Position numbers and translations under genes: made by a program. A stretch of DNA of 64,000 nucleotides from Prochlorococcus sp. AG-355-I20. Lineage in GTDB: Bacteria > Cyanobacteriota > Cyanobacteriia > PCC-6307 > Cyanobiaceae. Location: the NCBI GenBank assembly GCA_003280895.1, contig QCDM01000004.1, positions 1-64,000 on the forward strand. The letters run 5' to 3'. Below are positions 10,003 to 18,107 of the stretch, in pieces. The notes beneath the pieces are model-generated. The model was not told the DNA's origin and searched no databases. It worked only from the letters and a program-made list of their open reading frames with translations. Each line of letters starts with the position of its first letter. Position 1 is the stretch's first letter.

Positions 10003-10440
10003 TCAACTTTCTCTTAGAACCATTTTTTCAGCAAGAGAAAATTCTTTGGTTAAACGCTCTTTAAGTTTATCTGGCAAAGGTCTACTTGCAAAGTTTTTGT
10101 AATGACCTGCCATAGCATTTAATGCTGTTTGCATGGTGGTAAATGATTGTGTTTTATTCACCATCCCTCTATTTCTGTATCTGGAAATATAGTCAGTTAT
10201 AAGTGTAAGAGCCTCACTTCTTACTTCATCTTTTTTTGGAGAATCTTTTGGAGTATCAACAGCTGTTTGTAATGTTTTGACAACTGAAATTGTATCTTTT
10301 GTGTAGTCACCTGTCATAGAGGTTTTTACAGCTATAGAAGGTGCACTAAATAGTGTAAAAACAATAATTAAGGATATTGAAAAAGATATAGCTTTGAAGA
10401 GATTTTTTAAAAATAATTTTGATGTCCATTTCAGTAACAT
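10003..10440 (-). CDS. psb27: Photosystem II assembly protein Psb27
   Basis: Lumenal factor that binds CP43 and keeps the manganese cluster site free during photosystem II assembly and repair. The 145-residue protein has a hydrophobic signal (about residues 15-35), then the Psb27 four-helix domain beginning 'TGDYTKDTISVVKTLQTAVD', with 'VRSEALTLITDYISRYRNR' and 'QTALNAMAGHYKNF'. Typical cyanobacterial Psb27 is a lipoprotein with a cysteine at the cleavage site; here no Cys is present, so it is probably cleaved near 'PSIA' or stays anchored by the signal. It is downstream of proS. Confidence 0.9.
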   Translation of the reverse strand: MLLKWTSKLFLKNLFKAISFSISLIIVFTLFSAPSIAVKTSMTGDYTKDTISVVKTLQTAVDTPKDSPKKDEVRSEALTLITDYISRYRNRGMVNKTQSFTTMQTALNAMAGHYKNFASRPLPDKLKERLTKEFSLAEKMVLRES

Positions 10441-10467
10441 AACCTAGCTCCCAAAAAAAAATAAGCC

Positions 10468-12270
10468 TTAAGAATTCTTATTGTACATTATTTCTGATTC
10501 GGAAATAAATGTTTCCAACAATTTATCAGTACTAATTTTAAACTTAGTATTATTTGTTCTAGATATAAGTTCTACTTCTTTGTTAACTGCATCTCTGCCA
10601 ATAATTATCTGAAAAGGAATACCAATTAATTCCGCATCTTTAAATTTCACTCCAGCCCTATCGTTTCTGTCATCAAGAAGGACATCAATTTTATTAATTA
10701 AAAAGTTGTTATAGATTTGTTCAGTAAGTTCACTTTGAAAAGGATCTTTTAGGTTTGTGGGAATAATAATAACTTCAAAAGGAGAAATCTGGATAGGCCA
10801 ACAAATCCCCCTTTGATCATGATTCTGTTCGATAGCAGCTTGAGCTATTCTTGTCACTCCTATTCCATAACAACCCATCCATAAATTTTTTAAATGACCA
10901 TTCTTATCAGAGAACTTTGCATTTAATTTTTCACTATATTTTTGACCTAGTTGGAAAATATGTCCAATCTCGATACCTTTTTTCTCTTTAAGTTCCTCAT
11001 CACTAGCAGTACTTACTTTATCTCCTTTTTTGGCATTCCTGATATCCCCAATTAGATAGTCTTTCGAAGTAAAAGAAAATTCTTGAAAAACTTTGTGGAA
11101 ATTAACTTGATTCCCACCACTTATGAACTTTGAAAGCTCACTTGCAGAAGGGTCAATTATTCTTATCCATTTTTTATCCCAATTAGAACTAGCTTTAATA
11201 GTTCTATTATCTAAATCTGGTCCGATAAAACCTAAAGGAAAATCAACTAGATTTTTTTCGATAGTATTTTTGTCTTCAATTTTTTTAAGATTAATAAGAT
11301 TGAAATTATGAAGTTTATTGATTAAGTTAAAAAGCTTTACTTCATTAATATGTTGATCGCCTCTTATACATGCAAGAATTGGGACCTCAAATTCACCTTC
11401 GAACTGTGCAAGGAATATTACTACTTTAATAATCTGACTAGGGTCTAAATTATTGTTATCGCAAACTTCTTGGATTGTTTTTTGATGAGGTGTTTCCAAC
11501 CACTCTGCAATATTATCTTTTAGTGGAATAGGTTGAGAAGGTAGAGAAACAGCTTTTTCAATATTTGCAGCATAAGACCCACTTTGAGTAAACAAAATGG
11601 AATCTTCCCCAGCATCAGCAGTGACCATAAATTCTTTAGATGAAGCACCTCCAATTGCTCCACTATCAGCTTCAACCCCTACAGTCTCAAGCCCACAAGA
11701 TTTAAAAATATTTTCATAGGCATTGCCCACCTTTTCATAAAATGAAGCCAGATCGTTTTCTGAAGAGTGAAAAGAATAACCATCTTTCATTATAAATTCT
11801 CTACTTCTCATCAATCCAAACCTTGGCCTTATTTCATCTCTAAATTTTGTCTGAATTTGATAAAAACATTGAGGTAATTGCTTATAGGAGTTGATGGTCT
11901 CTGATGCAATAAACGTGATCACCTCTTCGTGAGTTGGGGCTAAACCAAATTCTTTACCTTGTCTGTCTTTGAGATTAAACATTATGCCTTCCCCTGCAGT
12001 ATATCCTTCCCATCGTTCACTTTTTCTCCATAAATCTGCAGGATGAAGTTGGGGCAATAGTAATTTTGTACAGCCAATACTGTTAAGTTCTCTATCTATT
12101 ATTGCGGATATTTTTTCAATAACTCTAAGCATTATTGGCATGTATGCATAAATACCGCTGTTAATTCTGCGAATATACCCAGCTTTTAAAAGTAATTGAT
12201 GTGAAATGATCTCAGCTTCAGAAGGTGTGTCACGAAGTGTCCCCAGAGGAAATGAGGTTGTCACGCGCAT
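10468..12270 (-). CDS. proS: Prolyl-tRNA synthetase
   Basis: Class II enzyme that charges tRNA-Pro. The 600-residue bacterial-type protein contains the N-terminal catalytic core with 'INSGIYAYMPIMLRVIEKI', 'LAPTHEEVITFIASETINSYKQLP' and motif 2 'QIQTKFRDEIRPRFGLMRSREFIMKDGYSFH'. An editing (INS) domain lies around residues 230-400. Motif 3 'GCYGIGVTRIAQAAIEQ' is near 460, before the anticodon-binding domain. psb27 follows after 27 bp. Confidence 0.98.
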   Translation of the reverse strand: MRVTTSFPLGTLRDTPSEAEIISHQLLLKAGYIRRINSGIYAYMPIMLRVIEKISAIIDRELNSIGCTKLLLPQLHPADLWRKSERWEGYTAGEGIMFNLKDRQGKEFGLAPTHEEVITFIASETINSYKQLPQCFYQIQTKFRDEIRPRFGLMRSREFIMKDGYSFHSSENDLASFYEKVGNAYENIFKSCGLETVGVEADSGAIGGASSKEFMVTADAGEDSILFTQSGSYAANIEKAVSLPSQPIPLKDNIAEWLETPHQKTIQEVCDNNNLDPSQIIKVVIFLAQFEGEFEVPILACIRGDQHINEVKLFNLINKLHNFNLINLKKIEDKNTIEKNLVDFPLGFIGPDLDNRTIKASSNWDKKWIRIIDPSASELSKFISGGNQVNFHKVFQEFSFTSKDYLIGDIRNAKKGDKVSTASDEELKEKKGIEIGHIFQLGQKYSEKLNAKFSDKNGHLKNLWMGCYGIGVTRIAQAAIEQNHDQRGICWPIQISPFEVIIIPTNLKDPFQSELTEQIYNNFLINKIDVLLDDRNDRAGVKFKDAELIGIPFQIIIGRDAVNKEVELISRTNNTKFKISTDKLLETFISESEIMYNKNS

Positions 12271-12446
12271 ACAAAAAAAATCCTAAATAATATTCAATTT
12301 TATCAATTAAGATGAAAAAATAATTTAAAGTGTCTTGAGTCCCTCAACGCGGCTAGTCTAAAAATATTGTTTCTGCTAACTTCTTCAGTAATGAAGTTCA
12401 AACTCTTTTAAAAGTTCATTATCACTAAAGCATATTTCTTAAGTTC

Positions 12447-12797
12447 ATGGAAAATATAGATTCCAATATTTCTAGCGAAGAGGAATTAGTAAATATTGAT
12501 GAAGTTCAAAAATTCCTAAACAGATCAAGAGCTTCTGTCTATAGGTATACAAATACAGATTTAAGAAATCTAAACCCTAGTTTTAATCCAAGAAAATTAA
12601 ATCCCGAATTTAGAACTGATCAAAAAGATCCTTTAAAGTTTCATCCTAATGAAGTAGCAAGATTTGCAAAAGATATTTTAAGAATTAAGGAGGTAACTGT
12701 AGAGGTCTTTAATACACCTTCCTCCGCTGCTCAAAATATATTGGCGCAAATATTAGAGGAACTAAAATCTATCAGGTCTTTGCTAGAAAAAGAGTAA
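12447..12797 (+). CDS. Small helix-turn-helix protein of unknown role
   Basis: The 116-residue product has 'VNIDEVQKFLNRSRASVYRYTNTDLRNLNP' at residues 15-45, which reads as a MerR/excisionase-like helix-turn-helix. It continues with 'FRTDQKDPLKFHPNEVARFAKDILRI' and a C-terminal helix 'AQILEELKSIRSLLEKE' that could dimerise. DNA binding is inferred from this pattern; targets are unknown. It is monocistronic-looking, with a 176-bp upstream spacer divergent from proS. An excisionase-like fold could also belong to a mobile element, but no element is visible here. Confidence 0.62.
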   Translation: MENIDSNISSEEELVNIDEVQKFLNRSRASVYRYTNTDLRNLNPSFNPRKLNPEFRTDQKDPLKFHPNEVARFAKDILRIKEVTVEVFNTPSSAAQNILAQILEELKSIRSLLEKE

Positions 12798-12893
12798 TTA
12801 AAAAGTTACTAATCAATGTTTTGATTTATTGACATTTTGAATGTAAGATAATGATGTTTAATTATCTCCTTAATCTTTACCAATTAAGAGTTC

Positions 12894-13148
12894 TTGAGTT
12901 ACACGAAATCAAAGCAGTTTATTCAAAGTAAATCAAGCGAAGAATCTTCCCATGGTTCTGCTCCAAGTGATTTTGAAAGAGATGATGATGACCCCTTAAG
13001 TATAAGGAGTTTATCAATAACATCTTTAGGTATTATTTTTGCCTTTTTGACAATTTTTTTACCTTCAATAAGCATTTTAATTGGAAGACCTCCATCTCAA
13101 GGAAACGAGATAATTCATAATCACGATTTTAAAAAAGATGGACCTTAG
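12894..13148 (+). CDS. Small single-span membrane protein upstream of ppa
   Basis: Not recognised by function. The 84 residues start at TTG 12894 and have a polar acidic N-terminal half ('DFERDDDDPLSIRSL'), one membrane span at about 43-63 ('SLGIIFAFLTIFLPSISILIG') and a short polar tail. Its last 11 bases overlap the ppa start, implying translational coupling to pyrophosphatase. It is unlike known single-span photosystem subunits. Confidence 0.6.
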   Translation: MSYTKSKQFIQSKSSEESSHGSAPSDFERDDDDPLSIRSLSITSLGIIFAFLTIFLPSISILIGRPPSQGNEIIHNHDFKKDGP

Positions 13149-13683
13149 TTCAATACCTCCATCTCCAATGAAGGGAATAGTAAATATTGTTGTTGAAATA
13201 CCTGCAGGGAGTAGGAATAAATATGAATATTGCTCTGATGCAGGAATAATGGCCTTAGACAGAGTATTGCATTCTTCAGTAAGGTACCCTTTTGATTATG
13301 GTTTTATCCCAAATACCCTCGCTGATGATGGTGCTCCTCTTGATGCAATGGTAATAATGGATGAGCCTACTTTTGCTGGCTGTTTAATAAAAGCTAGACC
13401 TATTGGAGTTTTGGATATGCATGATTGTGGTGCATATGATGGAAAACTTTTATGTGTGCCTATAGCTAACCCTAGGCAGGATAATATAGTTAGTATTAAT
13501 CAAATTGCTCCTAATCAGCTTGAGGATGTTGCTGAATTTTTTAGAACAAGTAAAGGACTGGATGGAAGAACAGTTCAAATTGACGGTTGGAGGGATTTTC
13601 AGGTTGTTGAAAATTTATTGAAAAGTTGTATACCCCTAAAAAAGAAAAACTTTAAAGTACTTAAGAAATCAAAAATTAGTTAA
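13138..13683 (+). CDS. ppa: Inorganic pyrophosphatase
   Basis: Soluble family I enzyme hydrolysing pyrophosphate to phosphate, pulling biosynthetic reactions forward. The 181 residues begin 'MDLSSIPPSPMKGIVNIVVEIPAGSRNKYEY', matching the cyanobacterial start. They contain 'YPFDYGFIPNTLADDGAPLDAMVIMDEPTF' with the metal-binding Asp residues, then 'DVAEFFRTSKGLDG'. The gene overlaps the upstream small membrane protein by 11 bp and is followed 5 bp later by the ArsC-like gene. Confidence 0.97.
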   Translation: MDLSSIPPSPMKGIVNIVVEIPAGSRNKYEYCSDAGIMALDRVLHSSVRYPFDYGFIPNTLADDGAPLDAMVIMDEPTFAGCLIKARPIGVLDMHDCGAYDGKLLCVPIANPRQDNIVSINQIAPNQLEDVAEFFRTSKGLDGRTVQIDGWRDFQVVENLLKSCIPLKKKNFKVLKKSKIS

Positions 13684-13688
13684 TTAAA

Positions 13689-14045
13689 TTGAAAAAAATA
13701 ATTTTTTATAGTTATTTAAAATGCTCTACTTGCAGAAAAGCTGAAAAATGGCTTAAAAGCAAAGATTTCGAATTCCAATTAATTGATATTGTAAAAGAAC
13801 CACCAGTTGTTAAATTTTTAAAGCTAGCTTTAAAACAATACTCTGATGACAAGAAAAAGATTTTTAATACCAGAGGTAAAGCTTTTAAAACTCTCAATCT
13901 TGATATTGATAGTTTATCAAGAGAAGAAATTATTCAACTTCTTTTAAGTGATGGCAAATTAATAAAAAGACCATTTTTGATTTGCGAAGAGAAGAAAGTA
14001 ATATTAGGTTTTAACGAAATTCAATATGCCAAACAATTTATATAA
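13689..14045 (+). CDS. ArsC/Spx/YffB-family thioredoxin-fold protein
   Basis: The 118-residue thioredoxin-like protein starts at TTG 13689 and shows 'YSYLKCSTCRKAEKWLKSKDFEFQLIDI'. The CxxC and the following helix are typical of the arsenate reductase ArsC/YffB/Spx family. 'SDGKLIKRPFLICEEKKVILGF' near the C-terminus carries the Arg-Pro characteristic of the fold. Whether it reduces arsenate or acts on other thiols cannot be told. It sits between ppa and lepB in a tight plus-strand group. Confidence 0.82.
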   Translation: MKKIIFYSYLKCSTCRKAEKWLKSKDFEFQLIDIVKEPPVVKFLKLALKQYSDDKKKIFNTRGKAFKTLNLDIDSLSREEIIQLLLSDGKLIKRPFLICEEKKVILGFNEIQYAKQFI

Positions 14046-14074
14046 GTTTAAAAAATCAAGACTGTATTAATTTC

Positions 14075-14734
14075 ATGCCTGCTTCAGTAAAAAGTTTTTT
14101 AAAAGAATGGGGCCTCCTCTTTCTACTAACTTTTTTTGTTTCTTCTTGTAGATCATTTTTAGCAGAACCACGTTATATTCCCTCTGGTTCAATGCTCCCA
14201 GAATTGCAAATAAACGATAGGTTAATTATTGAAAAATTTTCGCTAAGAAACTCTTTACCAAAAAGAGGAGATATTGTTGTTTTTAACTCACCTTACTCCT
14301 TTGACGAAAAATTAATTTCATCAAGATCTAAGCCGTTACCAAAAAAAAGATATTGTTTTTTTATGAGTTTTCCTCCAATGTCGTTTATTCCTGGTTTGAG
14401 GGATCAAGCTTGCGATGCTTATATTAAAAGAGTGGTGGCACTTCCAGGGGAAATTGTTAGTGTTAACTCTAAGGGTGAATTAATTATAAATAATAAATTA
14501 ATTCCTGAACCCTATGTCTCTTATAGGTGCTCATTATCCCTATTTAATAATTGTGGTAAATTTGAAAACATAAAAGTGCCAGAAGATCATTTTTTAGTTT
14601 TAGGTGATAATAGGGCAAATAGCTGGGATGGAAGATATTGGCCTGGAAGTAAATTTCTTCATAAAAAGGAGATAATTGGTAAAGCATATTTCAGATTTTG
14701 GCCCCTTAGTCAAGTTGGCTTTTTCAGTAAATGA
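14075..14734 (+). CDS. lepB: Signal peptidase I
   Basis: Membrane-bound serine protease that removes signal peptides of exported and thylakoid proteins. The 219 residues have one N-terminal membrane span, then box B 'EPRYIPSGSMLPELQINDRLIIEKF' with the catalytic Ser. Box D 'YIKRVVALPGEIVSV' has the catalytic Lys and box E is 'LGDNRANSWDGRYWP'. The insert rich in Phe and Pro between boxes C and D ('RYCFFMSFPPMSFIPGLRDQ') is longer than usual. It is convergent with the phosphatase gene. Confidence 0.95.
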   Translation: MPASVKSFLKEWGLLFLLTFFVSSCRSFLAEPRYIPSGSMLPELQINDRLIIEKFSLRNSLPKRGDIVVFNSPYSFDEKLISSRSKPLPKKRYCFFMSFPPMSFIPGLRDQACDAYIKRVVALPGEIVSVNSKGELIINNKLIPEPYVSYRCSLSLFNNCGKFENIKVPEDHFLVLGDNRANSWDGRYWPGSKFLHKKEIIGKAYFRFWPLSQVGFFSK

Positions 14735-14784
14735 AGCCTTTTCTCAGCCTCTGATTTTATCAAAATAAATTTTTAACAAGGCTT
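14734..14784. terminator. Possible bidirectional hairpin between lepB and the mutase gene
   Basis: AAGCCTT (14734-14740) and AAGGCTT (14778-14784) are perfect 7-bp inverted repeats with a 37-base loop rich in A and T, lying between convergent genes. The loop is long, so this is a weak terminator candidate. Confidence 0.3.
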
Positions 14785-14787
14785 AAT

Positions 14788-16116
14788 TTAAAGTGCTCCT
14801 GAAGCAGTTGAATCAAGTATTCCCCCTAGGTGTGTTGTAATGTTAAGAGCGCTAATCACAGGGGGCTTATTCGGATCATTAAAAAGATCAATTATAGTTA
14901 TGCCGCCATTACCCTGTTTTATCATCCAAATATTTGAAAAATTAATCCCAAGGGTATTACAAATTAGAGTTTTATTGACTGCATCATGAGCAACAATGAG
15001 GGTTTGATCATTATCTTTTTGAGATAAACAAATTTTGTCAAAAGCTTCTACTGACCTTTCTGATACATCTTTTATAGATTCACCTTCGGGCATTATTACT
15101 TCTTCTGGTTTTTCATGCCAATTTTTTAGTAAATCAGGCCACTCTTCTCTAATTTCTGTTTCTAATTTGCCCTCCCATAATCCGTGACTGATTTCTACGA
15201 GTGAATCTATTCTTTCTATTTTTAAATCTTTGTTATTTTGAAGGATTATTTGTGCAGTCTCATAAGGCCTATGCATTGAACTTGAAAATGCCTTATTAAA
15301 AGAAATATTTCTCAAATATTCAAAAGTCTTTCTAGCTTGATCTTTTCCGTTTTCATTTAAAGGGATATCAATTTGGCCTTGAAATCTACCTTCTTTGTTC
15401 CAGTTAGTTTCACCATGCCTTATTAGAAATATTCTGGAATCTCCAATTTTATTTGGAATATCTTTATTTAGATGGGAAGTTTGATTTAAGCATTCAATTT
15501 GAGTCTTAAAAGAGTTATCTTTCTTTGAAATTTTGAGTATAGAGAAGGAAGCATTTTCTAATCTTATTTTTCTAAAACCTTGCTTAGGCTTTCCTAATAA
15601 CAAGAGTATTAAACATCTGAGAATTGCATTATGTCCAACAACTAAAATATTTATATCATCTTTTTCTTGATAAATTTTTAAAATATCTTCTACAAAATTT
15701 GTTGCTTGAAAAAATAACTCTTGAATTGGTTTATAAGCTTTATTGTCATTTCTTTTTAAGATAAGATTTTCTGGATCATTTTTCCATATAGGGTAAATTT
15801 CTGGAAATTTCTTTTTTATTTCATCAATTTTTAGACCAGACCATTCACTAAGATCTACCTCTAGCAAATTATCGTCGAATACAATATTTTGTTCTTTTTT
15901 GAAGGTCTTTTTAATTGTTTTTGCAGTCTCTGCCGCTCTCACAAGTGGGGAGGAATAGATTTTATCGAATTTTATTTTTGATAATGCTTTTCCTGCTTTT
16001 CGGGCTTGTTCGTATCCTTCATCGGTTAATAATGAATCGTCTGTTCTTCCTTGAATTAATCCTTTTGCATTGAAACTGCTTAGTCCGTGCCTAACTAAAA
16101 CTAATCTTATAGCCAT
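14788..16116 (-). CDS. Tandem phosphoglycerate mutase/phosphatase-family protein
   Basis: The 442 residues are two histidine-phosphatase domains in series. The first starts 'IRLVLVRHGLSSFNAKGLIQGR' and the second 'RIFLIRHGETNWNKEGRFQGQID' near residue 228. Both have the catalytic RHG and a later second His ('VVGHNAILRC', 'IVAHDAVNKT'), so both look active. Tandem proteins of this kind in cyanobacteria are annotated as phosphoglycerate mutase or alpha-ribazole phosphatase; related enzymes act as phosphoserine phosphatase. The substrate cannot be settled from sequence. Confidence 0.87.
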   Translation of the reverse strand: MAIRLVLVRHGLSSFNAKGLIQGRTDDSLLTDEGYEQARKAGKALSKIKFDKIYSSPLVRAAETAKTIKKTFKKEQNIVFDDNLLEVDLSEWSGLKIDEIKKKFPEIYPIWKNDPENLILKRNDNKAYKPIQELFFQATNFVEDILKIYQEKDDINILVVGHNAILRCLILLLLGKPKQGFRKIRLENASFSILKISKKDNSFKTQIECLNQTSHLNKDIPNKIGDSRIFLIRHGETNWNKEGRFQGQIDIPLNENGKDQARKTFEYLRNISFNKAFSSSMHRPYETAQIILQNNKDLKIERIDSLVEISHGLWEGKLETEIREEWPDLLKNWHEKPEEVIMPEGESIKDVSERSVEAFDKICLSQKDNDQTLIVAHDAVNKTLICNTLGINFSNIWMIKQGNGGITIIDLFNDPNKPPVISALNITTHLGGILDSTASGAL

Positions 16117-16141
16117 TATATAAATTTGAAAATTAAGATAA

Positions 16142-16167
16142 TTTAATCATCTCATGGCGTGATTAAA
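16142..16167. promoter_or_regulatory. Inverted repeat in divergent promoter region
   Basis: TTTAATCA (16142-16149) and TGATTAAA (16160-16167) form perfect 8-bp arms around a 10-base, relatively G+C-rich centre. It lies between divergent genes (mutase start 16116, protease start 16233), where an operator would be expected. No regulator is known for it. Confidence 0.4.
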
Positions 16168-16232
16168 ATAGATACATAAATACAACGAAATTCAATGATA
16201 ACTAACTATAGTTTTCAAGAATATAATAAGTT

Positions 16233-17594
16233 ATGATCTTTAAAAATAGTTCTAAGTCAAAACTCACTTTAGCTTTTATTTCTATTGTCATAACTTTTTT
16301 TGTATGGCAACAAGGCTTAAGAGAAAGTTTAAATAGACCATCTGTTTCATTTGATATTAGTCAAAAAGAGCAAGAAATTGCTGAATTATCTGTCCAATCA
16401 ATACCCGAAAATCTTAAAAAATTTTTTATCATTAATGATCCTGTTGATCAAATAAATAAATCACTCTCTGATGTCTCATTTGAAGAGCTAACAGAAAGAA
16501 ATAAATTAATTCGAATAATCACTTCAGAATCAAATGATTCTTTAATTTATAAAAATATATCCAAAGATTTCAAAGATAAAAACTTTAAATTTCTGATTGA
16601 TGAGATAGAAAAAAAATCTAATAACAATTCATATAAATCAAATTCTGATAAATTTGCTTTATTCAAAGGTGATAGATTTTTATATCACCTTTTAAGCAGG
16701 AAATTTGATTTTGACGATAGTGCATTAATAACAAAATCATTTTCAAGAAAAATGTTTTTTAAACTATTAGCGATAAGACTAATTCCACTTTTAACAATAT
16801 TTATTGGCTCTATTCTGGCTTTAAAAATATTGTGGAAAACCATATCTTTGAAAAAGTTTGGTTGGAAAGAAATTAAATCCTTAGATTTAGAATTAATTGA
16901 TATGGTTTTATTAATTGCAGGTGGATTTGTTGTTTTAGGAGAAGTGGTATCACCTTTATTTTCTATCAGTTTGGTTGAACTTTTTTCTAAAAATATTTCT
17001 TATGAATTGTCTCAATCTTTAAAAATTTTCTTTGGATATCTTTTTATGGCTATTCCGCCATTATGGATAGTTTTTTATCAAATTAAATCCTTAAATGGTG
17101 AATTTACTTTTAAAAAGGATTATTTACAGTTCAATTTCTTGCCAATAAAATATGCAATTATTCAGGGAATTAAAGGTTGGTTAACAATTGTTCCTTTTGT
17201 TTTATTGATCTCTCTAATTATGAATAGTCTGATCGATAATCAGAATGGTAGTAACCCCTTGCTGGAAATTGTTCTTAATAATAATAATTACTTATCATTT
17301 TTTCTATTATTTGTAACAACAACTCTATTAGCTCCTCTATTTGAAGAGATTATATTTCGAGGTATTTTACTGCCAACTCTTTCAAGAGATTTTGGAGCAA
17401 TTTCGGGTATCATAGTTTCAGCTTTTATCTTCGCATTAGCTCATTTAAGTTTGGGAGAAATGCCGCCATTATTTGTTCTAGGGATTGGATTAGCAATTAC
17501 AAGAATTGCTTCAGGGAGTTTGTTTTCCTCAGTTATTATGCATTCTTTATGGAATGGATTGACTTTCTTAAATTTGTTCCTATTGAGGACATAA
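16233..17594 (+). CDS. CPBP (CAAX protease/bacteriocin-processing) family membrane protease
   Basis: Intramembrane protease-like protein of the CPBP/Abi family. Of 453 residues, about the first 180 are an N-terminal extracytoplasmic region after one membrane span. Several membrane helices follow. The family motif 'LLAPLFEEIIFRGILLPTLSR' near residue 365 carries the paired Glu and Arg, and 'FALAHLSLGEMPPLFVLGI' and 'VIMHSLWNGLTFLNLF' carry the His residues. Substrates in cyanobacteria are unknown. It is upstream of the cell-division pair but separated by 84 bp. Confidence 0.87.
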   Translation: MIFKNSSKSKLTLAFISIVITFFVWQQGLRESLNRPSVSFDISQKEQEIAELSVQSIPENLKKFFIINDPVDQINKSLSDVSFEELTERNKLIRIITSESNDSLIYKNISKDFKDKNFKFLIDEIEKKSNNNSYKSNSDKFALFKGDRFLYHLLSRKFDFDDSALITKSFSRKMFFKLLAIRLIPLLTIFIGSILALKILWKTISLKKFGWKEIKSLDLELIDMVLLIAGGFVVLGEVVSPLFSISLVELFSKNISYELSQSLKIFFGYLFMAIPPLWIVFYQIKSLNGEFTFKKDYLQFNFLPIKYAIIQGIKGWLTIVPFVLLISLIMNSLIDNQNGSNPLLEIVLNNNNYLSFFLLFVTTTLLAPLFEEIIFRGILLPTLSRDFGAISGIIVSAFIFALAHLSLGEMPPLFVLGIGLAITRIASGSLFSSVIMHSLWNGLTFLNLFLLRT

Positions 17595-17678
17595 AGAATT
17601 TAATTTTTACTTGCGAATCAAACAAAAAGATGTTTATTTAAAAAATAACACTTCTTTTATTTAAAAAATAAATCATAG

Positions 17679-18107
17679 ATGAAACCTTATGGGAATCAAC
17701 TTAATTTAAAAAAAAAAGTTTCATATGAAAGTAAAAAAAACTCTGGAAAAATATCTTTAATTAATGTCAAATTAATACATCAAATTTTCGACACCATTAA
17801 TATCTCTCTTTTGGTATTAATTTTCACCTTGTTTTTCTTGTCTTTTAATAGTCAAAGAAAATGGTCAAATACATATAAAAACTTATCTAAAACAAGAGCT
17901 ATCAATAATAATCTTATTGATTATATTTCCAAAATTGAGGAATTTTATATTAGTGAACTTGAGTCTATTAATACTTATACAAAAACTAAACCTGAAGATT
18001 TAATCTATCTAGATAAACTTCCAGAAAAAAAAGAAAGTTTATTTAAGAAAAATTTAAGTAGTTTCATTGAAGGTTTTGTAGATAGCAAATATCAAAGGGG
18101 ATATTGA
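17679..18107 (+). CDS. FtsL-like small membrane protein upstream of ftsI
   Basis: Not recognised by sequence similarity. The 142 residues have a basic cytoplasmic N-terminus, one membrane span at about 37-56 ('FDTINISLLVLIFTLFFLSF') and an outer helical stretch of about 60 residues ('RKWSNTYKNLSKTRAINNNLIDYISKIEEF'). The TGA stop overlaps the ATG of ftsI (TGATG). Small size, topology, helical outer segment and linkage to ftsI are those of FtsL in other bacteria; the identification is inference. Confidence 0.7.
   Translation: MKPYGNQLNLKKKVSYESKKNSGKISLINVKLIHQIFDTINISLLVLIFTLFFLSFNSQRKWSNTYKNLSKTRAINNNLIDYISKIEEFYISELESINTYTKTKPEDLIYLDKLPEKKESLFKKNLSSFIEGFVDSKYQRGY

Noticed and set aside
12335..12347. 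TTGAG/CTCAA hairpin between proS and HTH gene
   Set aside because: Only 5 bp with a 3-base loop and not followed by T; too weak to call.
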